Assembly: GCA_037447655.1 (NCBI GenBank)
Contig: JBBHKE010000284.1
Location: 80,906 to 102,121, forward strand
From: Zygnema cylindricum
Taxonomy: Eukaryota > Streptophyta > Zygnematophyceae > Zygnematales > Zygnemataceae
DNA: 21,216 nucleotides
Direction: 5' to 3'
Below the pieces are notes generated by a model, which had not been told where the DNA came from, ran no database searches, and saw only the letters and a program-made list of their open reading frames with translations. The position numbers were made by a program, and so were the translations under genes. Of the stretch, positions 1-9,421 are shown piece by piece (position 1 is the stretch's first letter; the number at the start of each line of letters is the position of its first letter).

Positions 1-1
1 T

Positions 2-841
2 CCTATTGGTCCAATTCCCACGACACCCAGAGCGGCGATCGTGAATACGGTGGAGACCGACACTCAAATGTGGGAAGACACCAACATGGCTGCCAAGAAC
101 TTCATCAAGAGACACCTCACACAAGCTTTGAGAACTCCCCACCTTCACGTTTAAAAGGCCGAGGGGTTGTGGGTGAGTTTGATAGAGATCTATAGAGCTG
201 GTACAATTCAGGAGCTCCAGTTAGCAAAGCAAAAGTTGGGAAATCATGCTTACAAAGGGGGAAAGATGTTAAACTACTGTAATGATCTTTCTTGTTTTTA
301 TATGGAGATGGAGAGTGCCGGATAGACAAGTATAATGAAGATGAAGGTTAACACTCTCATCATGAAGTTACCCAACGAATATGAGAATATTTTGTACCGA
401 GTACAGGAAATGACTGATAGTTGATGGAAGTGGAATACAGTGGTCCGCATGATACTTGTGCAAGAGAACACGATTGAGATCAAGAGAGGCGAAAAGAGCG
501 TTCAAGCTCTAGCCGCCGGAAGGGACAGGTGGAGACTGGACCCGAAAAAGCCATACAAAAGAGAAAGAGTTCAACCTGGAGAACCGAGCCCCCCAAAGGG
601 CCTATGTCATTTTTGCAAAAAGCCGGGACACTTTATCGGGGATTGTGTTAAGCTGTTGGAGCTGAGGCTCCAAGAGAACCATGGAGGGGGTTTTTCCAAA
701 GGGAATAAAAACGCACTTTTGGTCACAAAGGTGACAAGAGAAACCGAGGAGGAGTCCTCTGAGGAGGACGGAGAGATTCTTCTTGACGAGAGTCTGGAGG
801 AGAAGGAGATCCCAGTTGTTCATAGCCATTTTCAGCCATGA
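2..841 (+). pseudogene. copia gag remnant (capsid and CCHC nucleocapsid)
   Basis: One frame runs from the window edge to the stop at 839-841, about 279 codons, with three premature stops (TAA 152, TAG 323, TGA 422). The first part has the UBN2-type gag pattern: TIQELQLAKQKLGNH at about 203-247 and LIMKLPNEYENIL at about 356-394. Codons at 605-646 encode a zinc knuckle, C-x2-C-x4-H-x4-C (CHFCKKPGHFIGDC), which binds template RNA in the virus-like particle. An acidic tail follows (EEESSEEDGE). Only stops, not frameshifts, damage this gene, so decay was mainly by point change. The true start is upstream of position 1. Confidence 0.9.
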
Positions 842-852
842 ATGTACCCTCA

Positions 853-864
853 GAAGCACCACAG
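853..864 (+). repeat. Left copy of a 12-bp duplication flanking the inserted block
   Basis: GAAGCACCACAG here and GAAGCTCCACAG at 1997-2008 differ at one base. The reading frame ending in S-E-A-P-Q on the left is matched by E-A-P-Q-E-G on the right, just before the protease motif. That is what a target-site duplication around an insertion would look like. Confidence 0.5.
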
Positions 865-1473
865 ACTACCCCAAAACAGCCTCCTTTGATTCCACTCAGA
901 ATTCTACAAAAAAACCAAACCAAGCTGAAACTACTCAGCCAGAGAGTTCCTTGGCCACTAAGTATTCCCGCTAATTTTCATATAACAATACCAAACCGAA
1001 TAATCACAAAACTCAGTCAAAGTTGCAAAAAAACAGCCTGCCAGAACTTTGATTAATATGACCAACCTCACAATGAAGTCCCAAGCAAATCATACACACA
1101 ATAGGTCTGAAAAATAGCCACAATAATTCTAACACAAGTAGGAACACACGTGCAAAATTTCAGACAATTGTGCAAATTAAACTGAGAGCAATTCTCAGAT
1201 GAAAATCCCAAAAAAAAATCAGAAACAGTTTCTGTCCAAAACGTTCGTAAGTCTCAAAAATGACCTAGTCCTACAAATATACACTACAACTTACTACTAT
1301 TTGTACGGAGGCATACCAACCGTACGTAATCAATCAACTACCGCTATTAATGTGAGTGTACCTGAAACCTACACTAAAAAATTATAACACAGGACAAAAC
1401 ATCGTTAAATTTTTACAAGTCTTACTAATTCCGTCCAACGAATCGGGACCGTCCAAAATAAATATCTTGTGAT

Positions 1474-1517
1474 GGACGCGATTTCGCGTCCCTCACCAAA
1501 CTGACGGCGCCGCCGTC
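1474..1517. repeat. Two perfect short palindromes in tandem
   Basis: GGACGCGA-TT-TCGCGTCC occupies 1474-1491 (8-bp arms, 2-nt loop). GACGGC-GCC-GCCGTC occupies 1503-1517 (6-bp arms, 3-nt loop). Both are GC-rich islands inside AT-rich sequence. No function is assigned. Confidence 0.6.
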
Positions 1518-1809
1518 CGTAGCTCTTTTTCCGCATAATTGATTTCATGTCACACGGTCACATAATCACTTGATGAACTGATGCCACCTCACCAAAATTA
1601 ATCTGTACAGGTGGCGTCCTTTTCACTCTATACCTCTCACGCAACTTTCAATTTGAATCCCTTTCGTCATCATTATGATTTGTACTTGCAATGTACCTTT
1701 CAACAACATTCCAAATCGGATTGCTTTGCGATCCTGCGTACATTTGAATTACATTTGTTCGCGCCACTCAAATAGATCCGTACGTCTCAATACACTTCGT
1801 ACGTAGCAC

Positions 1810-1915
1810 ACAAGCTGTTATGGTTGCGGTGTGACCAGCACAGCATGGCAGCAAAATATATTTCTCACACACGCTGCTATTGCTGCGGTGTAACCAGCGT
1901 AGCATAGCAACATAG
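1810..1915. repeat. Tandem pair of imperfect palindromes, about 60-bp period
   Basis: The segments starting near 1813 (GCTGTTATGGTTGCGGTGT) and 1873 (GCTGCTATTGCTGCGGTGT) match closely. Each is followed by its own near reverse complement (GACCAGCACAGCATGGCAGC and AACCAGCGTAGCATAGCAAC), so each can fold into a hairpin. Confidence 0.55.
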
Positions 1916-1996
1916 CAATGTGATATAGAGAGGACTAAAGGTTTCCAAAAACCAACAATCCCTAGGAGATAGAAGTGCGCCCTTGGAGCTATTCTG

Positions 1997-2008
1997 GAAG
2001 CTCCACAG
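1997..2008 (+). repeat. Right copy of the 12-bp duplication
   Basis: GAAGCTCCACAG, partner of 853-864 with one mismatch. The copia protease sequence resumes directly after it. Confidence 0.5.
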
Positions 2009-2253
2009 GAAGGATAGATGATCCACTCAGGTGAATCCATGCATATGTGTCGTGACAAAGACCTTTTCAGTTAGCTAAGGAAAATCCCTATGGAGATGGG
2101 AGAGTTGTTACTAAAGATCTACTGGGATCAGTAAATCTGAAAGTTTTAGTGGAGGGTAAGACTTATATTCTCACTTTTGCAGATGTGCTTTATATTCCTC
2201 AGCTGAGTAAAAGGTTTGATTCTACATTGTGTTAGATGATTAGAAAAATTAGG
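2009..2253 (+). pseudogene. copia protease remnant
   Basis: At 2018-2071 the frame reads MIHSGESMHMCRDKDLFS, the copia aspartic-protease region. The catalytic D-S/T-G appears as H-S-G, so the catalytic aspartate is lost. The codon before it (2015-2017) is TAG where the family usually has Trp, and another TAG is at 2072. The conserved C-terminal stretch continues in a different frame at 2092-2232 (GDGRVV...ADVLYIPQLSKR), which shows a frameshift between 2072 and 2092. Homology fades near 2250, where another repeat begins. Confidence 0.8.
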
Positions 2254-2258
2254 AGATA

Positions 2259-2500
2259 GGACCCTCTCTCCCAGAGAGCTTCTGTACAAAAGGTCAACTT
2301 TGACCCTCCATAACTTACTGCTCAGGGGAGCAAATTCAGAGATTCTTTTTGCTATCGACTTAGGGGAGTCTTGCCTTCGTAGGGTGCTGGTGGTCAGGGT
2401 TTTTGTTTGCCAGGGTGGCAGTTATTTTTGCTGAAACAAAAAGGGGTCAAGATTATCCTAGAGGCTTCTTGGAAGCTGTCTACTCTGAGGACTTATGGAG
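2259..2500. repeat. Dispersed repeat, copy A, interrupting the copia pol
   Basis: This block resembles 6041-6285. Shared exact segments include TTCAGAGATTCTTTTT (2335-2350 and 6117-6132) and TAGAGGCTTCTTG (2459-2471 and 6241-6253), in the same order and at similar spacing. The match begins at the paired GACC(C)TCTCTC segments. It occupies the place where copia normally encodes the end of protease and the start of the pre-integrase region. It may be an inserted LTR or leader fragment, or an internal element segment also present at copy B. Confidence 0.6.
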
Positions 2501-3551
2501 GTCTCAGAGTTTCATAGTAGAAGGGATTCAGTTCAGTGATAATGAAATGGGGGATGATTGTAGTGGTTGTGCTCAAGGAAAAGCAAACAAACTTTTTTTT
2601 CTTAAAGCCACCACATATAGGGGTGAAAAGGTAATAGATTTAATCCACACACATATCTGGGGACCAGCAAGGGTACCTTCAGTTGGAGGGAAAAGATTTA
2701 TGTTGACAATCACTGATGACTAGTTTAGGTACTCTAGAGTTTATTTTCTAAAAACAAAGTCAAAAACACCAACTTACTTCAAAGAATACAAAGCCTGGAG
2801 TGAAAAGTTGCATAGAACCCCCATTAAGAGAATAAGGAGTGATAATGGCGGAGAGTGTACCTCTAACCAGTTTGAGAAATACTTAAGAGATGAGGGAGTT
2901 CAACACCAAAAAACTGTACCACATAATCCAGAACAAAATGGGGTAGCAAAGAGGCTAAACCAAACACTAGGAGATAGTGTTTGTAGCAAGTTGGCTGACA
3001 AGAAAATAGGAAAGAGATTTTGAGCAGAAGCCATGAACTATGCCAACTATATTAAAAATAGGGACCTTACATTAGCAGTCAAAGGTATGACAACTTATCA
3101 AAGATGGGTTGGAAGGAAACCATATATCTCTCACCTTAAAGTGTTTGGTAGCCAAGTTTACAGTCTAGATACGGATAAGAAAAACTGGAAACTTGACGCT
3201 AAGGGAAAACCTGGATATTTTGTGGGATATGATAAGGATGTCAAGGGATATAGAGTCTATGACTTAGCAAAGCAAGATATCATTATGGTCAAACACCTAG
3301 TTGTCATGGATGAACGAAAGTCAATTAACCCCTTCAAACATACTAAGAAGATAAGAATCAAGTTTGAGTTAGAGAGTGAGGAGAACTCTGTTTTTCCTGA
3401 AAAAGACATGAGTGAGACCGTGATTGCAGATTCATGGGAGATCCAAGATACAGGAGAGCTACCAGATGCCTCACATATTCCCATGGACTTCGAGGAGACA
3501 GAAAAGGAGGTCTGGAACCATCTTCCATTGATAGGGGAGCTAATGAGACAA
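2501..3551 (+). pseudogene. copia integrase remnant
   Basis: Integrase would insert element cDNA into the genome. The zinc-binding end keeps C-x2-C (DDCSGCAQGK). Of the catalytic D-D-E residues, the first is His (codon 2652-2654, IHTHIWGP). The second is intact (codon 2841-2843, RSDNGGE). The third is Lys (codon 2949-2951, QNGVAKR). The C-terminal region (FGSQVYSLD, PGYFVGYD, GYRVYD) is clearly present. TAG at 2721 and TGA at 3021 interrupt the frame; the latter stands where the family has Trp in the F-W-A-E-A motif. The frame stays open across 3024-3551 and continues into the RT after the stops at 3552 and 3636. The enzyme is inactive. Confidence 0.93.
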
Positions 3552-3689
3552 TAAGAAGAAACCATAGACTTCCCTCTATTCCAGCATCAAAATTTGAAGG
3601 GGGGGAGAAAGAGAAGCAAAAGGATACAAGAGAAATAGGTTGCTCATAAGGTAACTAATCTATCTCATCCTGATGAGCCTCATTCATAC

Positions 3690-4754
3690 TTGGAGGTAGT
3701 GAACGGTCCAGAAAAGGACAGATGGATAACAACCATAAATGATGAGATGGCATCCATCATGGAAGCAAATACTTGGGAACTATCGGATTGCCCTCCACAC
3801 AGAAAACCTATTGGTTGTAAATGGGTTTTTAAACTAAATCTAAACCCTGATAATACGATTGAAGGATATAAGGCTTGCTTGGTGGCAAAGGGGTTCACCC
3901 AAAAGGAGGGGATTGACTATGAGGAGACAATTGCCCAAGTTGTTTGTTTCCCATCAGTAAGGATTATCCTCAATCTAGCAGCAGGGGAAAACATGGAGAT
4001 ACATCGAATGGACATTAAGACCACCTTCCTCAACGGTGAGTTAGAGGAAGAAATCTTCATGAGGCAAGAAGAGGGGTTTGTGGAGAATGGGGAAGAGAGC
4101 AAAGGATGCAGGCTCATAAAGTCCTTATATGGACTTAAGTAGGCTCCCCAACTTTGGAATAAGAAACTAGATGAGTTTTTTACTGGTCTAGGAAATATCA
4201 GGATCAGCTCTGACCATTCTATCTATATGTTTGAAGATGAGGATATTGTGATCTTTATTACAATTTATTTGGATGATCTGCTGGTGTTAAGTAAGTCTTT
4301 GGAAGAGATCAATAAGTTGAAGAAAGATCTTAGAAGCAAATATGACATGAAAAATTGAGGAGAGGCAAGCTATATTTTGGGAATTCAAATGGAAAGAGAT
4401 AAGGGGAAAAGGATCATAAGTCTCACTCAAAAAGAAGCAATAGGAAATATGCTTGAGAAATTCCAAATAGAGAAAGATAACAGTTGTACCACTCCCATGG
4501 ACTTGAAAAAAATAAGTGATGGGAGTGTAGAAGGAGGATTGATAATCTTAGATGATCAAATGAGTCCGGAGGAGAGAGAGTTTATGAAGTCTACTCCTTA
4601 CAGACAGGTCCTAGGAAGTTTGATCTAATTTATGAACTATATAACGCCGAACATAGCGGCAGTAGTAGGAGTCCTTTGTAGGAGTCTTAACGATCCTAGA
4701 AAGAGAGATTCGGAGGCAGCCAAGAGAGTCATGAGATATCTGGTTGGAACCAGA
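3690..4754 (+). pseudogene. copia reverse transcriptase remnant
   Basis: RT copies element RNA into DNA. Conserved blocks in order: GCKWVFK (about 3816-3836), LVAKGFTQKEGIDY (about 3879-3920), MDIKTTFLNGELEEEIFM (about 4008-4061), KSLYGLK (about 4119-4139) and the catalytic YLDD at 4266-4277, which is intact. Next come ILGIQMERD, TPYRQVLGSL and the connection domain. Stops: TAG 4140 (a conserved Gln position after GLK), TGA 4356, TAA 4626, TAA 4755. No frameshift occurs over more than 1.5 kb. The link 3555-3689, between integrase and RT, is in the same frame with one TAG at 3636. Confidence 0.95.
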
Positions 4755-4769
4755 TAATTATGGTTACAT

Positions 4770-5216
4770 TTGGGAGGGGAGCACACTGATATCACCACTT
4801 GGAGTGATGCCAGTTATGGGGATGCACCTATGAGAAGATGCACTTTTGGATATATTTTGTATGTGGGGGAACGTGCTTGTTGTTGGAGCAGTAAGCAACA
4901 AAAGGTGGTTGCTCAATCTACTATGGAGGCTGAGTATATAGCCTCTTGTTCTGCTGTAAAAGAATTAATGTGGGTTAAGACATTATTGCAAGAATTGGGA
5001 TATATGAAGGAGGGAGTGCATGAAGTCTTTTGCGATAATCAATTTGCAATTGCAATTGTAGCCAATCCAAAACACCATTTCAGAGCAAAATATATAGACA
5101 TAAGATTGAGCTTCGTGAGAGAAAGAGTTGAAAATAAAATTATGAATCTTGTGTATAGACATGATGAAGAAATGGTAGCTGACATGATGACCAATCCTGT
5201 GCCCTCTCCTAATTAA
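4770..5216 (+). pseudogene. copia RNase H remnant
   Basis: RNase H degrades the RNA strand during reverse transcription. This 148-codon open stretch has the family signature: WSDASYGD (catalytic Asp codon at 4806), GYILYVGERACCWSSKQQ, STMEAEYIA (catalytic Glu) and CDNQ (catalytic Asp), then HFRAKYIDIR and the terminal ADMMTNPVPS. The catalytic residues look intact, but the segment is cut off from RT by TAA 4755. The stop at 5214-5216 is probably the natural end of pol, because the polypurine tract follows about 55 bp later. Confidence 0.93.
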
Positions 5217-5270
5217 ATTATTGTCAGGAAAAATGTGGATTAAAAGAAAAAATAAAATTAGACTAGAATA

Positions 5271-5279
5271 TAAGGGGAG
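5271..5279 (+). other. Polypurine tract for plus-strand priming
   Basis: TAAGGGGAG lies immediately before the LTR start TGTTGAAATA and about 55 bp after the pol stop. This is the canonical place and composition for the plus-strand primer site of a copia element. Confidence 0.85.
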
Positions 5280-5503
5280 TGTTGAAATAATTTTTATTAT
5301 ATGGTATTTTCTAGGTCTAAATAGTTCAGTACAAATAGGTAAAAAAAAAGGCGGACAACCTGTCTCCACCTCCTCTCTCTACCCACCATACTTGCTGTAG
5401 TCACCAAGGGATAGAGAGGCTGGTTTAGCCATGGCTGTCCTAGCTTAGCAAACAAGACTAAAGTGTGACTTGTGTCACACACAACAAAAGGTTGAGTCCA
5501 ACA
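5280..5503 (+). repeat. 3' LTR of the copia element (right end uncertain)
   Basis: Begins TGTTG right after the polypurine tract. Two possible ends carry the inverted match CAACA: 5482-5486 (207-bp LTR) and 5499-5503 (224-bp LTR). Both lengths suit copia. The second LTR and the target duplication are outside the window or unrecognisable, so the end cannot be fixed. Confidence 0.7.
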
Positions 5504-5580
5504 AAACTCGAACCTCTGACCGGTAGAGCGCGGCGTAGCCCTTAGCTCTAACCAGTTTGTCGTAGAAGTCCGTTATGATG
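5495..5580 (-). other. tRNA-like segment (pseudo-tRNA or SINE head)
   Basis: On the minus strand there is an A-box-like CTGGTTAGAGC (about 5554-5564) and, about 30 nt on, a good B-box GGTTCGAGTTT (about 5504-5514). That is the internal promoter layout of tRNA genes. The T-arm is only partly paired, the anticodon arm does not fold and no matching acceptor stem is visible, so this is not a functional tRNA. It overlaps the possible LTR end. Confidence 0.4.
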
Positions 5581-5584
5581 CATT

Positions 5585-6040
5585 AGGTTTGATACTTATT
5601 TAAACCGTGTTAAGACCATGAATTAGATCAACGGAATAACTAACAAAAGAACATGGAACCAAGTGTTTTATAGTGCAAACATTATCTCGCACGAAACAAA
5701 TGAATCAGACATTTGTTTCGACGAAAGACATTTAATATCAAATTTAATCCGACGGCATATATCACTGCCGAAATCACGGAATGGTCACTTTGGCGGTTTT
5801 TGATGCGGCATGACGTGGCGCCACGTGGAGGGATAACATTTGGTCGCAAGAATTCCGGGGAACATGATGACGAGTTAAAAGTGGACACGCGTCCACTCAA
5901 TGGCCTTGTCGTACACAGGCCGTACAGCAAGTACATCGTTCGTAGTACCTTTTGTGTACCCTACAGTCATTTGATTGGTACGTACGTCAGTAGATAGGAT
6001 ATGGGAGAGGTGTTTAGGACTTAGAGAATTTGGTAGGAAG
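5585..6040. other. Gene-free stretch with palindromes and CGTAC motifs
   Basis: No supported coding region. It contains the G-box palindrome at 5813-5826, a short hairpin at 5880-5897 (AGTGGAC-ACGC-GTCCACT) and several CGTAC motifs between 5910 and 5990. Short open frames on both strands overlap each other and show no domain. Confidence 0.6.
5813..5827. promoter_or_regulatory. 14-bp palindrome containing a G-box core
   Basis: ACGTGGCGCCACGT (5813-5826) is a perfect palindrome and overlaps CACGTG (5822-5827), the plant G-box bound by bZIP and bHLH factors. No nearby gene start is identified, so a role is only possible. Confidence 0.35.
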
Positions 6041-6285
6041 TGACCTCTCTCACTTTGAGAGTTTGTATAAACTTGGCATCTTTGCCACCTCAAATTTTAT
6101 CCCCTGGTTCGGCGTTTTCAGAGATTCTTTTTCCTACGGACTCTAAGGAGTCCATGCTGCATAGGGGTGCAGTCAGATAGTCAACGTGTTTTCTTGGGCA
6201 GCAATGGTTGCCATTGAAAGTGGGTTAGTTAATAACTATCTAGAGGCTTCTTGAATTCTGTAGTCCAATGGAGGACACATAATTG
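6041..6285. repeat. Dispersed repeat, copy B
   Basis: Counterpart of 2259-2500, sharing ordered exact blocks (6117-6132, 6241-6253) with diverged sequence between. It contains TATAA at 6066-6070 and looks like non-coding LTR or leader sequence. It starts about 540 bp after the copia 3' LTR. Confidence 0.6.
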
Positions 6286-7320
6286 CAGACGCAAGTCTCT
6301 TTACACTAATTGTGAGCACGCTAGGAATTAAATGGTTCCTACAACAAGCGCCCTAATAGATTGCAAATCCATAAGCACGGATATTAACATCGGATTTGAG
6401 GACAGAAAATTTGATTGAAAGCAGGGATTTCTATGCAATAAAGAGAGTATTAGTGGGGAATTTTTCAATGAAAGTCGTTAATATTTCAGCTGCTTATAAC
6501 ATTTTAAGAACATTTCATGCTTTTGTGGAACATAAATATTCAAAATGTTGTTTCATGAAGGTGTTCCGCTTCCACCGCCGAGCTTTTAATTTCTGACCTA
6601 ACAATCGTTTTGGAAGCCAATTAATTTCCCCGCCTCTTGCGGTTTTAAGGTATAAGGGCGGTTCTTCCGTATCCAAAACAATACCTTTTTACCACATGTT
6701 AAGTTTTTGAAGAGTGGTTAATAGACAAGGATTTCCAAAGTTTAGGATCATTAGCCATAATTTTGTGTCGCTAAAAAGTTAGCTTTGGAGGCCTTCCCTG
6801 TTGCAGATTAATGATTTGAAGGGACGTTTTCTCCGCCGTACACATTTTGTACCATTGTTAGCCTCTTGACAGTGTGACATTATGATTTAAAATCCAACTT
6901 GCTTTTGAGACCATTGCCATCAACCGATCGAAGTTTGTATTTCTAAGAATAGTGCGAGAGTTATATATGAAAATGAGATCAATTTCGGTTTAAATTCTCA
7001 ATGCTTTTAGAACCCTACGAATAAGAAAATATCATTTTTCTTCTGTATTGATGGAATGAGGGTAACAAATGGCATGGCTTGCTGATTATTCGCTTGTACT
7101 GTACCAAAATGATGCAACAACTTTAGAATTTTGAAAAGCTAATTTGTTCCTTGGTCATCTTTGCTAAAATCCTTTCCTAAGAGACAACTTCATTAATAAC
7201 TTTAGAGCTTGAGATTGACCTTTCTAGTATGCCAAAGATCATTTCCACTATTAAAAGATCGACATTCAAATTTTATACAAATACTTATACATTTTAGCTG
7301 AACTACTTTTCCATTTGAGG
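6286..7320. other. Gene-free AT-rich stretch
   Basis: Only short open frames without recognisable motifs. The segment near 6827 (TTTTCTCCG followed by GTACACATTTTGT) resembles part of the fold-back arms at 7321-7545, so it may hold an older diverged copy of that repeat. Otherwise I see nothing. Confidence 0.5.
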
Positions 7321-7545
7321 AGTACACCATGCATCGCTATTACTGTTAATAATTATTTCACCACTTAAAACATCTTTTCTCCGTGCACATTTGTCCGCTT
7401 TTCAATTTGAGACCGCCAATCGGAAGCTAGGAATTTTACCTTTCAGTCGCAACAGTCAGGTCGATAGCCCGACATTTGTGTACGGAGAAAATTTGTTTAA
7501 AGAGATGAAAAAAACATTAACAGTAATAGCGATTCACGGTGTACT
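7321..7545. repeat. Long inverted repeat (fold-back), 75-bp arms and 75-bp loop
   Basis: Left arm 7321-7395 and right arm 7471-7545 are reverse complements at 62 of 75 positions with no gaps needed. This includes an 18-bp perfect run (ATCGCTATTACTGTTAAT, 7333-7350). The spacer is 7396-7470. A transcript would fold into one long stem-loop. It could be a fold-back/MITE-type element or an inverted-repeat small-RNA locus. I see no flanking target duplication. Confidence 0.75.
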
Positions 7546-8294
7546 TTCAAGAATTGTGATGTCTTCCCCTTTATCTCCCCATATCGATGTTATTGGAATA
7601 GTTGGCTCCACTAAATGGAACTATTGCGGGGATTTTCTCTAAGACTCTTTCACACGAAGATCTATAGTTGGATATTTAGAAGAATTACAAGAATGAAGTT
7701 ACTCCTCAATTTTAACTTCGCGGCTTGTAATTGCTGTAAGAGAGAAACTACATTTTGCACTTCTTTTAGAGTGCCAGCAGTTGATCTTCTCCCTCGGTAT
7801 TGCTGATCCCTGATGGTTCATCTCAGTTGAAATATTTGACTCGGGCCATAATATAAGGCCGTGAATCGATCAGAAATTCCCAAATTGATAACGAAGAAAC
7901 CCGCGACGCTTCTATATTTTTTCACCAAATACAGTAGCTAGAGATTTCTTTATCGAAAACTATACAAAAAATTGGAATTTCTACCTCGCAAAGTAAATGC
8001 GCGACTACCAATTCACAAAAAATAATAAAACAATCCTCAATTCCTGGTGTCTATACAAAGGGCTTCCTTTACCACAACAAACTAAAATGAAGTACTTATG
8101 GTTTTTTATATCCGTAGGCGGGTCTATTGTAATTGAGGTGAAGGCCCCATCACTTGGTCATCCGTCCATTCTCTTTGCCAAATACTGATTCCGATTGAGA
8201 ATAGTCAATTAAATACAGGGTTTTAGAGGGCTAACAAATGTGGATTAAACTCCACACTAATTACGATGTTGGGTAAGAAAATGTGGATCAATCT
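7546..8294. other. Gene-free AT-rich stretch
   Basis: Short open frames only; none has a domain, a convincing start context or splice structure. No repeat stands out by eye. Confidence 0.5.
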
Positions 8295-8403
8295 ATTTGC
8301 TTACAAGGCGAATTCCCTGTAGGTGGTCAATTTTTGGACTAACTAGTGAGATTTCTGTTTGCAAAAAAGCAAATTCGTCTTAGGTGGTAAATGCTTGGAC
8401 TAC
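8295..8403. repeat. Two diverged tandem units, about 63-bp period
   Basis: The segment from 8295 (TTTGCTTACAAGGCGAATTC ... TAGGTGGTCAATTTTTGGACTA) recurs from 8358 (TTTGCAAAAAAGCAAATTCG ... TAGGTGGTAAATGCTTGGACTA) with substitutions. Confidence 0.6.
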
Positions 8404-9142
8404 TTAAATTAAACCCAATATTCCAATATGAAAAATCTAAAATGCAGATCAGTTGGTTCGAAAGGTGAATATCCAAAAGTGAGTACTGTACGGAAAATGA
8501 TGCGAACATGATATGAACAGTGAAGTGAGAGCCAGAAGCGTACGGATTTATAAAATACGATCGAGGTACAAAAGTGGTAAAACAAAATAAAAGAATTTAG
8601 CCACAAAAATTATATATTTGTGTGAGTACAAATGGGGCTCACTTTATCGCATCAACTAATCGGGCTTGAGAAAGGAGGGCTACTCAAATATCTTAGGGAG
8701 ATGGGTTTGTGGAATTGGGTCACAAATTTTAGAGTTTCTCTAGGGTTTTCGAGTATTTAAGGATTTATAGGGTATATTAGGCGTTTTTAAGGGGTTTTCC
8801 TTCCTTTTGAGTGCTCTCACTTGGGATAATAAAGAGTAAGTAAAAAAAAGAAAAAAAAAAGGAAAGCATAGGACAAAGAAAAAAAAAGAGAATAGAAAAA
8901 ATAGAAAAAAAACCATTGATTATGTATCAATGTTCCTCCTGCGTTTTTTTTATTTATGCAATGGGTGGTCAATCGTTAAACTGTCTCATTCCAGTTAAAA
9001 CAAAGTTATGAAAAAAAAGAAAAAAAAACAGAAAAAGTTTGAATTAAGATAATGACTCATTTAACATATGGATCAATGTTTATAACACTAATTAAGCCAG
9101 AATGTGCAATTTTTTTTTTTTAATTTCTTGCTTGGTCCTTTT
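8404..9142. other. Gene-free stretch with A-rich tracts
   Basis: A-rich low-complexity runs at about 8839-8912 and 9009-9035. Short similar segments (ATGTATCAATGTT near 8921 and ATGGATCAATGTT near 9068) flank the second run. No coding evidence. The right end is probably 3'-flanking DNA of the minus-strand LRR gene. Confidence 0.5.
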
Positions 9143-9148
9143 TTTATT
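9143..9148 (-). terminator. Candidate poly(A) signal of the LRR gene
   Basis: AATAAA on the minus strand, about 275 nt after the stop codon at 9422. It is the right distance for a plant 3' UTR but lies in AT-rich DNA, so it could be chance. Confidence 0.35.
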
Positions 9149-9421
9149 CTTCTATATTATTTAGTAGTCTGTCATATCAAATAAAATCTGGTATATTAAA
9201 TAGTTCAACCTATTGAAATCATGAGCAGTTTATGCAATTCACATCCAATTCAAATGCAAATTCATTTGATATTTTTTGTAATTCGTATAATATTACGTTT
9301 CGGTAATTATCAAATGTAAAGTTCATTACTACAAAAAACCAGGATCAGGAAATTGAGAGTCCAAAAAAAAAAACCAAAAAAAGGAAAGAAAACTATACTA
9401 AACTGAAAAAATATAAATAGA

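Larger units (their letters stand above)
865..1996. mobile_element. Unidentified 1.13-kb insertion between copia gag and protease
   Basis: Copia coding sequence stops on the left side and resumes on the right, with a near-perfect 12-bp repeat at the two junctions. The 1132 bp between them have no recognisable coding domain, no clear terminal inverted repeat and no poly(A) tail that I can see. The block contains short perfect palindromes (1474-1491, 1503-1517), CGTAC motifs and a pair of imperfect palindromes at 1810-1915. It could be a non-autonomous transposon or captured genomic DNA. The class is not determined. Confidence 0.4.
1..5503 (+). mobile_element. Degenerate Ty1/copia LTR retrotransposon (5' LTR outside window)
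   Basis: Domain order is gag with a CCHC knuckle, protease, integrase, reverse transcriptase, RNase H, then a polypurine tract and an LTR starting TGTTG. Integrase before RT is the Ty1/copia order. The element is dead. The gag frame has three stops. The pol frame from about 2500 to 5216 is one uninterrupted frame without indels but with eight stops (2721, 3021, 3552, 3636, 4140, 4356, 4626, 4755). The protease part has further stops and a frame change. Two blocks of foreign-looking sequence lie inside (865-1996 and about 2259-2500). The 5' LTR and primer-binding site are not in the window, so LTR divergence cannot date the insertion. Confidence 0.95.

Noticed and set aside
5495-5580. Functional tRNA gene
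   Set aside because: Only the internal promoter-like boxes are present; acceptor and anticodon stems do not pair.
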